A stretch of DNA of 64,000 nt. It comes from an uncultured Psychrobacter sp. (GTDB lineage: Bacteria; Pseudomonadota; Gammaproteobacteria; Pseudomonadales; Moraxellaceae). The stretch covers positions 62,001-126,000 of the forward strand of contig CANMUI010000006.1 in the NCBI GenBank assembly GCA_947501045.1, read 5' to 3'. Under the pieces are notes generated by a model. It was not told the DNA's origin, made no database searches, and saw nothing but the letters and a program-made list of their open reading frames with translations. Position numbers and translations under genes: made by a program. The number at the start of each line of letters is the position of its first letter. Positions within the stretch are counted from its first letter, which is position 1. Positions 25,853-35,315 of this stretch are shown one piece after another.

Positions 25853-27523
25853 TTAAATCTTTGTCGATGCTTTAGGTTGGACTTTAGCTTTTTTATCGTA
25901 GTCACCGACGCGCTGTTTGATCAGATCAAAATCAAAGTGCTCGTTACCCATTAGACTCACGATAGTACAAACGATTGTACTGACACCATACGCAGTTAGT
26001 GAGGCGACCAGCACCATATAATCGCGCAAGAAACCAGTGGCGAATATCAGCATCAAAATGAGCGTGATAGCTGCAGCACTCAGACCCGCCTTGCGTCCTA
26101 AGAAACCAAAGACCATCAGACCGATGACGACAGCAGCACCGACGCTTGCCATCACTTCAAAGAACAGGGCAGTGATACCAGTGATAGGAATCAGCTCGAA
26201 GCGCGCAATACAGAAGAATATTAGCGCGACGATAACCGCTGAGGTAAAGGCAACATTGGTGACGCGATTCCAAAATACACTGGCAATAACTGGAAATACC
26301 ACCGCGCCCCAAAGCGCGCCAACAAATACCAGCATCACTAGGATATCAAGCTTAAAGCTGGCAAAGATAAGTCCGGCAGCCGTCGCCACAATCATGGTAC
26401 CGCGTCCGACAAGCATCATAGTTTTGGGTTTAACCTGACCTTTTTTAGCAATGTTTTTGCCGTAAACATCGGCCATCATAATCGTTGATAATGCGGATAA
26501 ATCAGAGTCAGCAGTAGACGATAGTGAGCCGATGACTAAGATAAAGAACAGCGCAATAAATACTGGATGCAAATAAGTACTGACCATTTGCGGGATCAGG
26601 TTATTCATATCGCCATTTAGCGGCTCAATACCAATGGTTAGCGCCATCAGACCAATCATGCCAAGACCGATAACGATACCCGCATAGCCGACAGTCGCGG
26701 TCACAAAGGTGGCTTTGATTTTGGTTTTATCAATGGCAAACAGGCGCTGGGTGATGGTTTGATTACCGATAGCATAAGCCAGTACTGCCACAAAAAACGG
26801 CGCGCCTTGCTGCAAAAACGCCTCTGATGAGAAGAAGTTTTGCTGCTCTAAAGTTAGATTGGACAGGCCGCTTACCATAACCTCAGGACCACCCATAGAG
26901 AATAGCACGGCAGGTATGATTACTACGCCAATCGCCATTAGTGCAACCAGTTGCGCAAAGTCGGTAAAGACGGACGCCCGAAAACCAGAGGTTAAGGTAT
27001 AGCTTAACACCCCAATACCAGCGATGATCACACCGGTTTGAAACGATAATGGGGAGAGTACCGAGACTAAAGCGCCCGCAGCGGTAAAGTTGACCATCAA
27101 GCTAATTAAGCTGCCCATAAGATTCGATATGGCTAAAATCAATTGGCTTGAGGATCCGTGACGGGCGTGAATCAGCTCGCCTAAGGTATGACCGTTCGGC
27201 GCAAGCTCGCGAAAGCGCATCCCAAAGGGGTAGATAAATAAAATCATCAATGCGCCCCAAAAGCCATAATGAATGGGACCTGATACTCCATATTTATAGC
27301 CGGAAGTGGCCGCTGCATAAAAGGATGCCGCCCAAATCCATGTCGCGGTCATACTAGCCGCGCCCATACCAAAGCCAACACCGTGTCCGGCAACCATGAA
27401 TCCTGTAGTAGATTCCTTATCTTTTTTAATGAGTAAAGACAGCAAATAAGTGCCGCCATAAAACGCAACCAGTAACAAAATAATGGTCAACGCTGAAAAT
27501 TGAAACAGTGACTCGGTTTTCAA
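25853..27523 (-). CDS. Sodium:solute symporter (SSS family)
   Basis: 556-residue inner-membrane transporter with about thirteen hydrophobic helices. SSS hallmarks: TGFMVAGHGVGFGMGAASMTATW near the N-terminus, FGMRFRELAPNGHTLGELIHARHG, the SGFRASVFTDFAQLVAL segment, and SLSSTADSDLSALSTIMMADVYG, corresponding to the sodium-site region. The start is probably the TTG at 27523, preceded by GAGGTG; another TTG lies 15 nt upstream, and no ATG is available before residue 43. Substrate cannot be determined; members carry organic acids, amino acids or choline-like solutes. Paired with the 44-residue protein downstream. Confidence 0.85.
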   Translation of the reverse strand: MKTESLFQFSALTIILLLVAFYGGTYLLSLLIKKDKESTTGFMVAGHGVGFGMGAASMTATWIWAASFYAAATSGYKYGVSGPIHYGFWGALMILFIYPFGMRFRELAPNGHTLGELIHARHGSSSQLILAISNLMGSLISLMVNFTAAGALVSVLSPLSFQTGVIIAGIGVLSYTLTSGFRASVFTDFAQLVALMAIGVVIIPAVLFSMGGPEVMVSGLSNLTLEQQNFFSSEAFLQQGAPFFVAVLAYAIGNQTITQRLFAIDKTKIKATFVTATVGYAGIVIGLGMIGLMALTIGIEPLNGDMNNLIPQMVSTYLHPVFIALFFILVIGSLSSTADSDLSALSTIMMADVYGKNIAKKGQVKPKTMMLVGRGTMIVATAAGLIFASFKLDILVMLVFVGALWGAVVFPVIASVFWNRVTNVAFTSAVIVALIFFCIARFELIPITGITALFFEVMASVGAAVVIGLMVFGFLGRKAGLSAAAITLILMLIFATGFLRDYMVLVASLTAYGVSTIVCTIVSLMGNEHFDFDLIKQRVGDYDKKAKVQPKASTKI

Positions 27524-28069
27524 ATTTGCACCTCGCAATTATTAACGTTTATTTAAAATAAAGTTATTTATCAAAATTTGGAATATAAAGGTTTCAAGTA
27601 AGGTATTCGCTTATTAAACAGCCAATACAACTTAATAAGAATAGTGAACTAAGCTAACTAGTTACTGATGTGACAACTATAAAAGTAGGCATAGCACCAT
27701 ATTGTTTACTATGAATACCAATAGCTAAGCTAAATAAAAAATACTTATTGTTAAGAAAAAGTAATATTATCTTAACATAAGGATAACTTATTGCTCCTTG
27801 AACCTCAAATTTATTTATTATTAAACTTTAAATTATCAGTTGGATGCTTCGACAATTTTTAATCACGTGTATTGTTTAGTTAATACCGAGGTATCAGGGT
27901 TTGGTTTCTACTATTAGAAAATAGTAGTTGTGCCCTTTTAGAGCAGACAGTTTCAGAGTAGACAACATAGAGGGAAGTAAATATTGATAACTAGGATTTC
28001 TTTGGAGAGACAGGTACAATAACACCCTTATATTTGTACCTACTTGCCCTTTTATCGATTGGAGTTACT
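27524..28069. other. Long A+T-rich intergenic region between symporter and folD
   Basis: 546 bp between divergently transcribed genes. No open frame with a ribosome site was found. The only marked structure is the inverted repeat at 27744-27781. Promoters for both genes are presumably here, but no convincing -35/-10 pair could be chosen. Confidence 0.5.
27744..27781. promoter_or_regulatory. Inverted repeat CTTATTGTTAAG / CTTAACATAAG
   Basis: Arms of 12 and 11 nt pair with one bulged T around a 15-nt A+T-rich spacer. Located upstream of the symporter gene. Possibly a regulatory dyad; no T-tract consistent with termination of a known gene. Confidence 0.35.
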
Positions 28070-28975
28070 ATGTCAACCGCTAAGCCTTCGTCAACCGCTA
28101 AGCCTTCGCCCAAACTAGCCGCTACCGTTTTGGATGGTAAAGCCCTTGCCAAACAAATGGAGCAGCAGTTAAGCCCGCGCGTGGAGGCAATCAAAGAAAA
28201 AACGGGGCGTACCCCAAGTTTGGCGACGATACTGGTAGGTGATGATCCAGCTTCTGCCACCTATGTGCGCATGAAGGGCAATGCTTGTAAGCGCGTTGGC
28301 ATGGACTCTATCAAGGTTGAGTTGCCATCTGAGACCACCACCAAGCAGCTGATGGCAAAGATAGATGAGCTTAACGACGATCCTGATGTACATGGGATTT
28401 TGTTGCAGCATCCCGTCCCAGATCATATCGATGAGCGTGCCTGTTTTGACCAAATAAAACTAGCAAAAGACGTCGATGGCGTGACTTGTCTAGGCTTTGG
28501 CCGCATGAGTATGGGTGAGCCCGCCTTTGGATCTTGTACGCCGCAAGGTATCATGTACATGCTCGAGCATTATGATATTGAGCTTGCAGGTTTGGAGGCA
28601 GTAGTCGTTGGTCGTAGTCCTATCTTGGGCAAACCCATGGCTATGATGCTGCTCAATGAAAACTGTACCGTGACCATCTGCCACTCAAAAACGCAGGATT
28701 TAGCAGCGCATATTCAGCGCGCCGATATCGTTGTTGGTGCCGTCGGCGTGCCAGAGCTGATAAAAGCGGAGTGGATCAAAGAGGGCGCGGTAGTGATAGA
28801 TGCAGGCTTCCATCCAAGAGAGGGTGGCGGCGTTGGTGATATCGAAATGAGCGGCGTAGCCGATAAAGCAAGTGCTTATACCCCAGTGCCAGGCGGCGTC
28901 GGCCCGATGACCATTAACACGCTCATTCGCCAAACCGTGATAGCGGCTGAGAGAGCGGCAGGTATTGAAGCTTAA
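28070..28975 (+). CDS. folD: Methylenetetrahydrofolate dehydrogenase/cyclohydrolase
   Basis: Bifunctional one-carbon enzyme of 301 residues interconverting 5,10-methylene-, methenyl- and 10-formyl-tetrahydrofolate in the cytosol. Visible: TPSLATILVGDDPASATYVRMK with the catalytic Lys region, GILLQHPVPDHID, KDVDGVTCLGFGRM, VVGRSPILGKPMAMMLL nucleotide loop, and PVPGGVGPMTI near the C-terminus. ATG at 28070 is preceded by GGAG 7 nt upstream. The first twelve residues after Met are a perfect STAKPS duplication (18-bp tandem repeat), an extra tail not needed for activity. Confidence 0.95.
   Translation: MSTAKPSSTAKPSPKLAATVLDGKALAKQMEQQLSPRVEAIKEKTGRTPSLATILVGDDPASATYVRMKGNACKRVGMDSIKVELPSETTTKQLMAKIDELNDDPDVHGILLQHPVPDHIDERACFDQIKLAKDVDGVTCLGFGRMSMGEPAFGSCTPQGIMYMLEHYDIELAGLEAVVVGRSPILGKPMAMMLLNENCTVTICHSKTQDLAAHIQRADIVVGAVGVPELIKAEWIKEGAVVIDAGFHPREGGGVGDIEMSGVADKASAYTPVPGGVGPMTINTLIRQTVIAAERAAGIEA
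28073..28108 (+). repeat. Perfect 18-bp tandem duplication in folD
   Basis: Two adjacent identical 18-nt copies encoding STAKPS-STAKPS immediately after the start codon. In frame, so copy changes would only alter tail length. Confidence 0.9.
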
Positions 28976-29050
28976 TGTTAGTTTAGGAAATCCTATTTAA
29001 ATGATTTTCCTTGCGAAACTAAAATTGCAGTACAATTTTGATGTTTCTTA

Positions 29051-29074
29051 GGGCTAACTATTTAGCCCTTTTTT
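29051..29074 (+). terminator. Intrinsic terminator after folD
   Basis: GGGCTA and TAGCCC arms with a 6-nt loop followed by a run of six T. Located 75 nt past the folD stop. Confidence 0.75.
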
Positions 29075-29204
29075 ATGCTCTAAATTAATCTTTTTTTGAA
29101 TAGTTTGCGTAGGCTGCGGCTTTAGCCCAGCATTTTAACTAAGTTTGGGTCATATGTAGCTTTCGCAAAGTCTCTACATATTACTTTTGTTTTTGGAGTT
29201 GTTA

Positions 29205-30428
29205 TTACAACCAGCCCAAACGCTTAAAGTTATAGTATAAATAGCCACACAATGAACCAATAACTAGCATAATCACTAGGTACGAATACTCCCAATGTAG
29301 CTCGGGCATAAAGTCAAAGTTCATACCATAAATGCCCGCTATCGCTGTGGGCACCGCCAAAATACCGGCCCACGCGGCAAGCTTACGCACGACCTCGTTT
29401 TGACCCATATTCACCATGGCCATATAAGTATTCATGACTACGCTTAGCATCTCATTTAAGCCATTAATCGCATCTAAAGAGTGCAGTAGATGGTCATTCA
29501 CGTCGCGAAAATAGGGTTTGGCCGCCTGAGAAAACGCCGATCCCAAGTCGCTTTTTTGATGATTGATAAAAAAGCTACAGATGTCTTGTACTGGCAGTAT
29601 CACCGCGCGCATATGTACCAGCTGCGATTTTAGCTCATACAAATTTTTTAGTGTACTTTTATCAAATTCATACGTAAATACGTAACGCTCTTGCTCGCGC
29701 AGATAGCGGCCTAAACGATCAGTGACTGGCATATAATTATCAACGATAAAATCCAGAATGGCGTGCAAGACAAATATAGGCCCCATGCGTAGCTTTTCGG
29801 GGCGACGATTGCAGTGCTCGCGCACGGGCGCATAGGAGTTTGAAGGGCCATTACGAATGGTTATCAGATAGTTTTTACCCATAAATATAGCGGTGGTACC
29901 GTAGCGAATGATATTGTCTTCAAGCTTGGCGGTACGTAGCACCACAAATATCATGTCATTATCGTAGTTCTCAACCTTGGCACGTTGATGATCGGCAAAA
30001 GCATCTTCAATCGCCAGTTCATGCAGATCAAAGGCATCTTGTACCTTTAGCATGGTTTCTAAACTAGGATCATAAAGACCAAGCCAGATAAATTGACCGC
30101 TATTGCTTAGAGCCTTACTGACATCGTTAAGCGCTACTTTATCGAGCTGCTTACCGGTTTTACGCGAATACGCATAGCAATTGACGACTTCATCAGCACT
30201 GGATAAATCGATATCCTCGTAGCGTTCAGAATCAGGATCGTAGACGGTCATGGTCTCAATTGCGTCTTGGGCGCTAGCGTCAGCATCACCGTAGATATAG
30301 CTGTCGTAATTGTCCGCATAAGGATGATCACGACTATCAACTGCATAGACGGGACTGATATTAGAGTCAGGTGTAACACGAATCGTCGTTTTGGCTATTA
30401 GATCATCTAGATCGTCATCGCGGTTCAT
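29205..30428 (-). CDS. corA: CorA-family divalent cation channel
   Basis: 407 residues. A long N-terminal cytoplasmic domain precedes two C-terminal transmembrane helices; the family signature YGMNF (GMN at about 368-370) and MPEL loop lie between them. CorA pentamers conduct Mg2+ (also Co2+/Ni2+) through the inner membrane. The first 90 residues are acidic (DDDLDDLIAK, SYIYGDADASAQDA) and absent from short CorA proteins. Start set at the ATG at 30428, five nt after AGGAGG; the TTG 42 nt upstream in frame has no site. Zinc-exporting relatives (ZntB) share the fold, so the ion is inferred. Confidence 0.85.
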   Translation of the reverse strand: MNRDDDLDDLIAKTTIRVTPDSNISPVYAVDSRDHPYADNYDSYIYGDADASAQDAIETMTVYDPDSERYEDIDLSSADEVVNCYAYSRKTGKQLDKVALNDVSKALSNSGQFIWLGLYDPSLETMLKVQDAFDLHELAIEDAFADHQRAKVENYDNDMIFVVLRTAKLEDNIIRYGTTAIFMGKNYLITIRNGPSNSYAPVREHCNRRPEKLRMGPIFVLHAILDFIVDNYMPVTDRLGRYLREQERYVFTYEFDKSTLKNLYELKSQLVHMRAVILPVQDICSFFINHQKSDLGSAFSQAAKPYFRDVNDHLLHSLDAINGLNEMLSVVMNTYMAMVNMGQNEVVRKLAAWAGILAVPTAIAGIYGMNFDFMPELHWEYSYLVIMLVIGSLCGYLYYNFKRLGWL

Positions 30429-30525
30429 ACTGCCTCCTTTACTATCATTAGGGTCTGTTTGATTATTCAAATATTAGGGCGGCTGATAACTAAAATAAGT
30501 ATAAGGATAAAAAGCTATTAAAAAC

Positions 30526-30915
30526 TTAGATCGCGTAGCGTTTCAAGGTGTCAAGATCGACTAGTGTCAACAAACTTTCGTGACAGGCTTCAAGCTTTAG
30601 AGGGGGAGCTACGTCAAAGTCTAAGGCCTCAACCCAGCGCAGCGCGCAAACGCACCAAAAATCTCCTGGTTTTAGACCCGGAAAATTATATTCTGGTATA
30701 GGCGTAATTAAATCATTACCGCGTAGCGCTGAGAAGCTTAGAAATTCGCTAGTCATCTTGGCACAAACCGTATGTTGACCCAGATCGCCACTACCAGTGT
30801 GACAAAAGCCGTTACGATAATAGCCAGTGATAGGATCGAAACAGCAGCTAGCTAGGGCAGTGCCTAACACGCTGGTTTGGTTAATAGCCGGATTGAGATG
30901 ATAATTAGATGCCAT
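30526..30915 (-). CDS. DUF2237 family protein
   Basis: 129-residue cytosolic protein matching the DUF2237/COG3651 family: NQTSVLGTALASCCFDPITGYYRNGFC, GQHTVCAKMTSEFLSFSALRGNDLITP, FPGLKPGDFWCVCALRW and APPLKLEACHESLL. Several conserved cysteines and histidines suggest metal or ligand binding, but no function is known to me. Start ATG has GGAGG 5 nt upstream. It lies 97 nt upstream of corA on the same strand and could share transcription with it. Confidence 0.8.
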   Translation of the reverse strand: MASNYHLNPAINQTSVLGTALASCCFDPITGYYRNGFCHTGSGDLGQHTVCAKMTSEFLSFSALRGNDLITPIPEYNFPGLKPGDFWCVCALRWVEALDFDVAPPLKLEACHESLLTLVDLDTLKRYAI

Positions 30916-31405
30916 AAGGCCTCCGAAATAAAGTAGATAGGTATTATAAAATATGCGCTAGTGTAACATGAGTCTAAGCGGATGTAGTAACACAAATGCC
31001 TTACGAGTCATTAGGGACAATAGGGTCTGCCTATCAAAACCATCTTCGGTAACAACAAAGGTTTGACGACTTAAGCTTTACTAAATTGACATATTGAGCT
31101 TAATTGTGACTAGGCGAAACTTAACGGCTATGCTAAACTAAAGCTGAAATGTCATGCTCGTTTAGCGCATTTATTTCGTCGTTTTATCATCCCTATACCC
31201 ATACCTTTCGGTATTACCTAACTTGTTGATGACCTGTCTACGATATAAAGTACCTAGTTTGTTGATTCTAATTGGGTTTGCTATGTTGCGTGCTAAAAAC
31301 CTAAGGCTCTTAATATAGAGAAGGTAACAAGCATAGAGACAGCGACAAGCACGGTATTGTAATGCCGCGTCTTTTGGTAAGCGTTATGCCAAACAAGGAT
31401 TTATT
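30916..31405. other. Intergenic region upstream of hisZ, no gene seen
   Basis: 490 bp between the divergent DUF2237 gene and hisZ. It holds A+T-rich sequence with a TTGACA at about 31086 that lacks a well-spaced -10. No open frame with a ribosome site, no RNA gene and no strong hairpin were recognised. Confidence 0.45.
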
Positions 31406-32767
31406 GTGTCTGTTAGTTCTAATCCAGCTGTAACTTCTCCCTCACGTACTATAGATAGTACTGCGATGCAAAATGCAGATGATAGCAGCGTTGTACCTAA
31501 CTCCGATCATGTTACTACAAGTCCCTCTTCTGTCAGTAACTCCTCTATAAGCAACTTTCATTTGAGTAGTTTTGCAAGCGAGACAGCCAACAGCTGGCTG
31601 CTGCCTGACGGCGTCACTGACGTCTTATTTGAAGAGGCGCAGAAGCAAGAAGTACTTCGACATAGATTAACGCAGCAGCTTATCACTCACGGTTATCAGC
31701 TGGTCTGTCCGCCGATGATTGAATATACTGAATCGCTGCTAAATGATGCCTCAGAAGATCTTAGACGCCAGACTTTTAAAATTATCGATCAGCTAACTGG
31801 TCGATTGATGGGCGTGCGCGCGGATATTACTCCGCAGATTCTGCGGATTGATGCGAATCACGGCGGCGAGGGTATCGCGCGCTATTGTTATGCAGGCGAT
31901 GTTATTCATACTCTGCCCTCAGGTCTGTTTGGGACGCGCACGCCGCTACAATTAGGTGCCGAGATATTTGGTTGCGCTGATCTTAAAGCAGATATCGAGC
32001 TGATTGATGTCTTATTTACCATAATAAATAATCTAGAGATGCGTGCAGCTCTACACATTGATTTAGGGCACGTAGCGCTATTTGAGCGCTTAACAGTTAT
32101 AGCTGAGCTCACCGATAACGACACCAAACAGCTGATGCATCTTTATGCTAATAAAAACCTGCCCGAGCTTAAGAGAATTTGTCAAACTCTACCTATGGGT
32201 AGTGATTTTTATGCCTTAGCACGCTACGGTCATGATATGACGCAGCTGTCAGCCAAACTGTCAAATGCCGCGCAGGACGATGAGCAGATTATCGAGGCTA
32301 TCGATGACTTGCAGCGTCTCAAAACGCATCTGCAAGAGCAGTGGCAGGCTGAGGTTAGTATTGATGTGACTGAGTTATCAGGTTATCACTATCATACCGG
32401 TATTGTGTTTAACGGTTATATCAATAGTGAATCGCAGCCGCTAGTACGCGGTGGGCGTTTTGATGGCATGCAAAGCGGTGCTCAAGAAACAGGTGAACAG
32501 CAATCACGCAGGGCCACAGGCTTTAGTATGGACGTCAGTCGTTTATTGCCCCATGTGCAGCTTGCTACGCCGATGATCGTTTCGGTTGATTACAGTGCAC
32601 TTAATAATGCTGATAGCAAACAAACGCAAAGCTTGCAGCAAAAAGTAGCACAGCTGCGTGAGCAAGGCTACCGCGTCACGGTGCCCTTGGATGCTAACGA
32701 CTGTCCGCAAAACATTACGCATCAGTTAAGCGTCGTCGATGGCGAGTGGCAGCTGATAATTTTATAG
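31406..32767 (+). CDS. hisZ: ATP phosphoribosyltransferase regulatory subunit
   Basis: 453-residue HisZ, a HisS-like class II synthetase paralogue without ligase activity that activates short-form HisG in the first step of histidine synthesis. Conserved stretches: SWLLPDGVTDVLFEEA, YQLVCPPMIEYTESLL, DQLTGRLMGVRADITPQILRID, and the late YHYHTGIVFNGY and RGGRFDGM. GTG start with AAGGA 7 nt upstream. The first 58 residues are a Ser/Thr/Asn-rich tail with no counterpart in typical HisZ, which begins near the SWLLPDGV segment; a later start at ATG 31466 is possible but lacks a site. 127 nt before purA. Confidence 0.88.
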   Translation: MSVSSNPAVTSPSRTIDSTAMQNADDSSVVPNSDHVTTSPSSVSNSSISNFHLSSFASETANSWLLPDGVTDVLFEEAQKQEVLRHRLTQQLITHGYQLVCPPMIEYTESLLNDASEDLRRQTFKIIDQLTGRLMGVRADITPQILRIDANHGGEGIARYCYAGDVIHTLPSGLFGTRTPLQLGAEIFGCADLKADIELIDVLFTIINNLEMRAALHIDLGHVALFERLTVIAELTDNDTKQLMHLYANKNLPELKRICQTLPMGSDFYALARYGHDMTQLSAKLSNAAQDDEQIIEAIDDLQRLKTHLQEQWQAEVSIDVTELSGYHYHTGIVFNGYINSESQPLVRGGRFDGMQSGAQETGEQQSRRATGFSMDVSRLLPHVQLATPMIVSVDYSALNNADSKQTQSLQQKVAQLREQGYRVTVPLDANDCPQNITHQLSVVDGEWQLIIL

Positions 32768-32894
32768 TTTAAATAGCAGTATTCGCAGCATTATTTATAA
32801 GAGCCAGTTATAACAGCTAGTATTATTTTTTATCTGATTTTGATGATCAGATGGTTATCAAACATACTTAAATACATTATTGTAAGGATTTATC

Positions 32895-34184
32895 ATGGGT
32901 AAGAACGTCGTAGTTTTAGGGAGCCAGTGGGGCGATGAGGGTAAGGGTAAAATCGTTGATCTGCTTACCGAAAAGGCCTCAGCGGTGGCACGTTTTCAAG
33001 GCGGACACAATGCTGGACATACGCTGGTTGTCGATGGTAAAACTACGGTACTGCATCTGATTCCCTCCGGTATTTTGCGCGAAGGGGTAACTTGTTTTAT
33101 CGGTAATGGTGTGGTGCTCGCACCAGATGCGCTGCTCAAAGAGATGAAAGCGCTTGAAGACAACAGCGTTCCGGTACGCGAACGTCTACGTATCTCGCCC
33201 AATTGTCCCCTAATCATGCCTTATCATGTAGCGCTTGATCAAGCCCGTGAAGCCAAGCGCGGCACTGGTAAAATTGGCACGACTGGACGCGGAATTGGTC
33301 CGGCTTATGAAGATAAGGTTGCGCGCCGTGCCATTAAGCTTGCTGATCTGTTTCGCGATGATTTAGAAGAAAAACTACGTAATCTGATTGAATATCATAA
33401 TTTTCAGCTGACCCAGTACTACAAGGTTGATGGCGTTGATTTTGACGAAACTTATAAGCTGTGTATTGAATGGCGCGATCAGATCAGAGGTATGGTTACC
33501 GATGTGACCGAAGATCTTAACCAGTTGCGTCTGGCAGGTAAGAATTTGATGTTTGAAGGCGCGCAAGGGACCTTACTTGATATTGATCATGGTACTTACC
33601 CCTTTGTGACCAGCTCAAGCGTTACCGCAGGCGGCGTATCAACAGGCACAGGTATTGGGCCGCTATACTTAGATTATGTTTTAGGTATTACCAAAGCGTA
33701 TACTACGCGCGTAGGCAGCGGGCCATTCCCAACGGAGCTGTTTGACGATGTGGGCGCGCACCTAGCAAGAGTCGGCCATGAGTTTGGGGCGACGACAGGA
33801 CGCGCGCGTCGCTGCGGTTGGTTTGATGCTGAAGCGCTACGCCGTGCGGTGGTGCTCAACTCATTATCAGGTATTTGCTTGACCAAACTTGACGTGTTAG
33901 ATGGTTTAGAGGAGCTACTCATCGGCGTGGGTTACGAGCGCCCTGAAAGCGAGTTTGCTGGCGCGCATGATGCTGAGTTTTATGAGTCCGTCACGCCAAA
34001 ATATGAAACCTTGCAAGGCTGGAGCGAATCAACCGTTGGTATCACCAATTATGATGATTTGCCAGAAAACGCTAAGATTTACATTAAGCGTATTGAGGAG
34101 CTGATCAACTGTCCTATCGATATCATCTCAACCGGCCCTGATCGTGCAGAAACCATCGTATTACGTGATCCGTATGATGCTTAG
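32895..34184 (+). CDS. purA: Adenylosuccinate synthetase
   Basis: 429 residues, the usual length. Converts IMP, aspartate and GTP to adenylosuccinate in AMP synthesis. Visible: GSQWGDEGKGKIVDLL (9-24) with catalytic Asp, GGHNAGHTLVV with catalytic His, TGRGIGPAYEDKVARRA, GTLLDIDHGTYPFVTSSS, TTGRARRCGW and the GTP-binding KLDVLDGL. Start ATG follows AAGGA. Follows hisZ and ends at a terminator. Confidence 0.98.
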   Translation: MGKNVVVLGSQWGDEGKGKIVDLLTEKASAVARFQGGHNAGHTLVVDGKTTVLHLIPSGILREGVTCFIGNGVVLAPDALLKEMKALEDNSVPVRERLRISPNCPLIMPYHVALDQAREAKRGTGKIGTTGRGIGPAYEDKVARRAIKLADLFRDDLEEKLRNLIEYHNFQLTQYYKVDGVDFDETYKLCIEWRDQIRGMVTDVTEDLNQLRLAGKNLMFEGAQGTLLDIDHGTYPFVTSSSVTAGGVSTGTGIGPLYLDYVLGITKAYTTRVGSGPFPTELFDDVGAHLARVGHEFGATTGRARRCGWFDAEALRRAVVLNSLSGICLTKLDVLDGLEELLIGVGYERPESEFAGAHDAEFYESVTPKYETLQGWSESTVGITNYDDLPENAKIYIKRIEELINCPIDIISTGPDRAETIVLRDPYDA

Positions 34185-34214
34185 TTCTTGTTATTAATCA
34201 TTTATTTATGAAGG

Positions 34215-34242
34215 CCTCCATTGTTATGCAGTGGAGGTTTTT
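34215..34242 (+). terminator. Intrinsic terminator after purA
   Basis: CCTCCA and TGGAGG arms with an 11-nt loop, followed by five T. Located 30 nt past the purA stop. Confidence 0.8.
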
Positions 34243-34484
34243 CATTCATTGACGACAATTAACACCTATTTATGCTTCTTTAATTTAAGTTTTTCTTAGG
34301 GGTTAGCATAATTACCCCTATCATTTATAGCGTCAATCATTATAATAGGCGACAATCCTGTGTTGAGACTTTATTTACCGATTGATACAGCAAAAGCTGT
34401 TTGATCAAGACAGCTAAACATAGGGATAAAATAGACTATAAATTATCGTAATTTTAATTCACTTCACTAAATTAGGAGCTTAAC

Positions 34485-34916
34485 ATGGCTATCGAACGTA
34501 CTTTATCAATTATCAAACCTGACGCAGTTGCTGGCAATCATATTGGCGCGATCTATGATCGTTTCGAGCAAGCCGGTCTAAACATCGTTGCTGCAAAAAT
34601 GATGCAACTTGATGATGAAAAAGCAGGTGGTTTTTATGCTGAGCATGCTGAGCGTCCCTTTTATAACGATCTAAAATCTTTTATGACCTCAGGTCCCGTA
34701 CTGGTATCGGTATTAGAAGGCGAGAACGCTATTGCTAAGCACCGCGAAATTATGGGCGCTACCAACCCAAAAGACGCGGACAAAGGTACTATCCGTGCTG
34801 ACTTCGCTAGCAGCATCGATGAGAATGCCGTACACGGTTCAGACTCAGCTGAATCAGCTGAGCGTGAAATCAGCTATTTCTTTAATGACAATGAAATCTG
34901 CGCGCGCAAACGCTAA
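34485..34916 (+). CDS. ndk: Nucleoside diphosphate kinase
   Basis: 143 residues, standard length. Transfers the gamma-phosphate between nucleoside di- and triphosphates through a phosphohistidine. Visible: ERTLSIIKPDAV (4-15), GATNPKDADKGTIRADF, and the active-site NAVHGSDSAESAE with His117. ATG preceded by TAGGAG. Own transcription unit, terminated by the hairpin at 35016. Confidence 0.98.
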   Translation: MAIERTLSIIKPDAVAGNHIGAIYDRFEQAGLNIVAAKMMQLDDEKAGGFYAEHAERPFYNDLKSFMTSGPVLVSVLEGENAIAKHREIMGATNPKDADKGTIRADFASSIDENAVHGSDSAESAEREISYFFNDNEICARKR

Positions 34917-35015
34917 TAACGTTAATAGAATAGCGAGCAAGTTTGATGCGCAAAGTCAGCTTAACTCAAAATAGCTTACAAGTAAGTTAACTCGAAGCTT
35001 AATTGACTCGGCGCT

Positions 35016-35049
35016 AAACGGCTTATACTCAACTGGGTGTAAGCCGTTT
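35016..35049 (+). terminator. Long-stem hairpin downstream of ndk
   Basis: 13-bp stem, AAACGGCTTATAC paired with GTGTAAGCCGTTT (one G-U pair) and an 8-nt loop. The T-tract is short (TTT within the arm), so it may terminate transcription or stabilise the ndk mRNA end. The rest of 34917-35315 (399 bp) shows no gene. Confidence 0.65.
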
Positions 35050-35315
35050 CTACTTCATAGTGGTTGAGGCTGTATAGCATTGATCTATTGAAATCTACAG
35101 GGTTTACCCTAATGATGATTATTCCTTTATAATTGTCGTTAGTACAATTTTAAAAGCGTTATCAATCCCTTATCAGTATAGTGTTTTTAATATCATAAGT
35201 ACTTAGCATTAACTAAAGATTAAGTGCTCAAGATAAAAACTACGCTCATAACGGATTGCTCATGCATTACGATACTGCAAAGCTCATCACAGTTATGCAA
35301 AAAAGGTTACCTATT

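Noticed and set aside
30916..31405. Magnesium or folate riboswitch near corA, folD or hisZ
   Set aside because: No conserved leader structure or T-box/riboswitch motif could be recognised by eye in these spacers.
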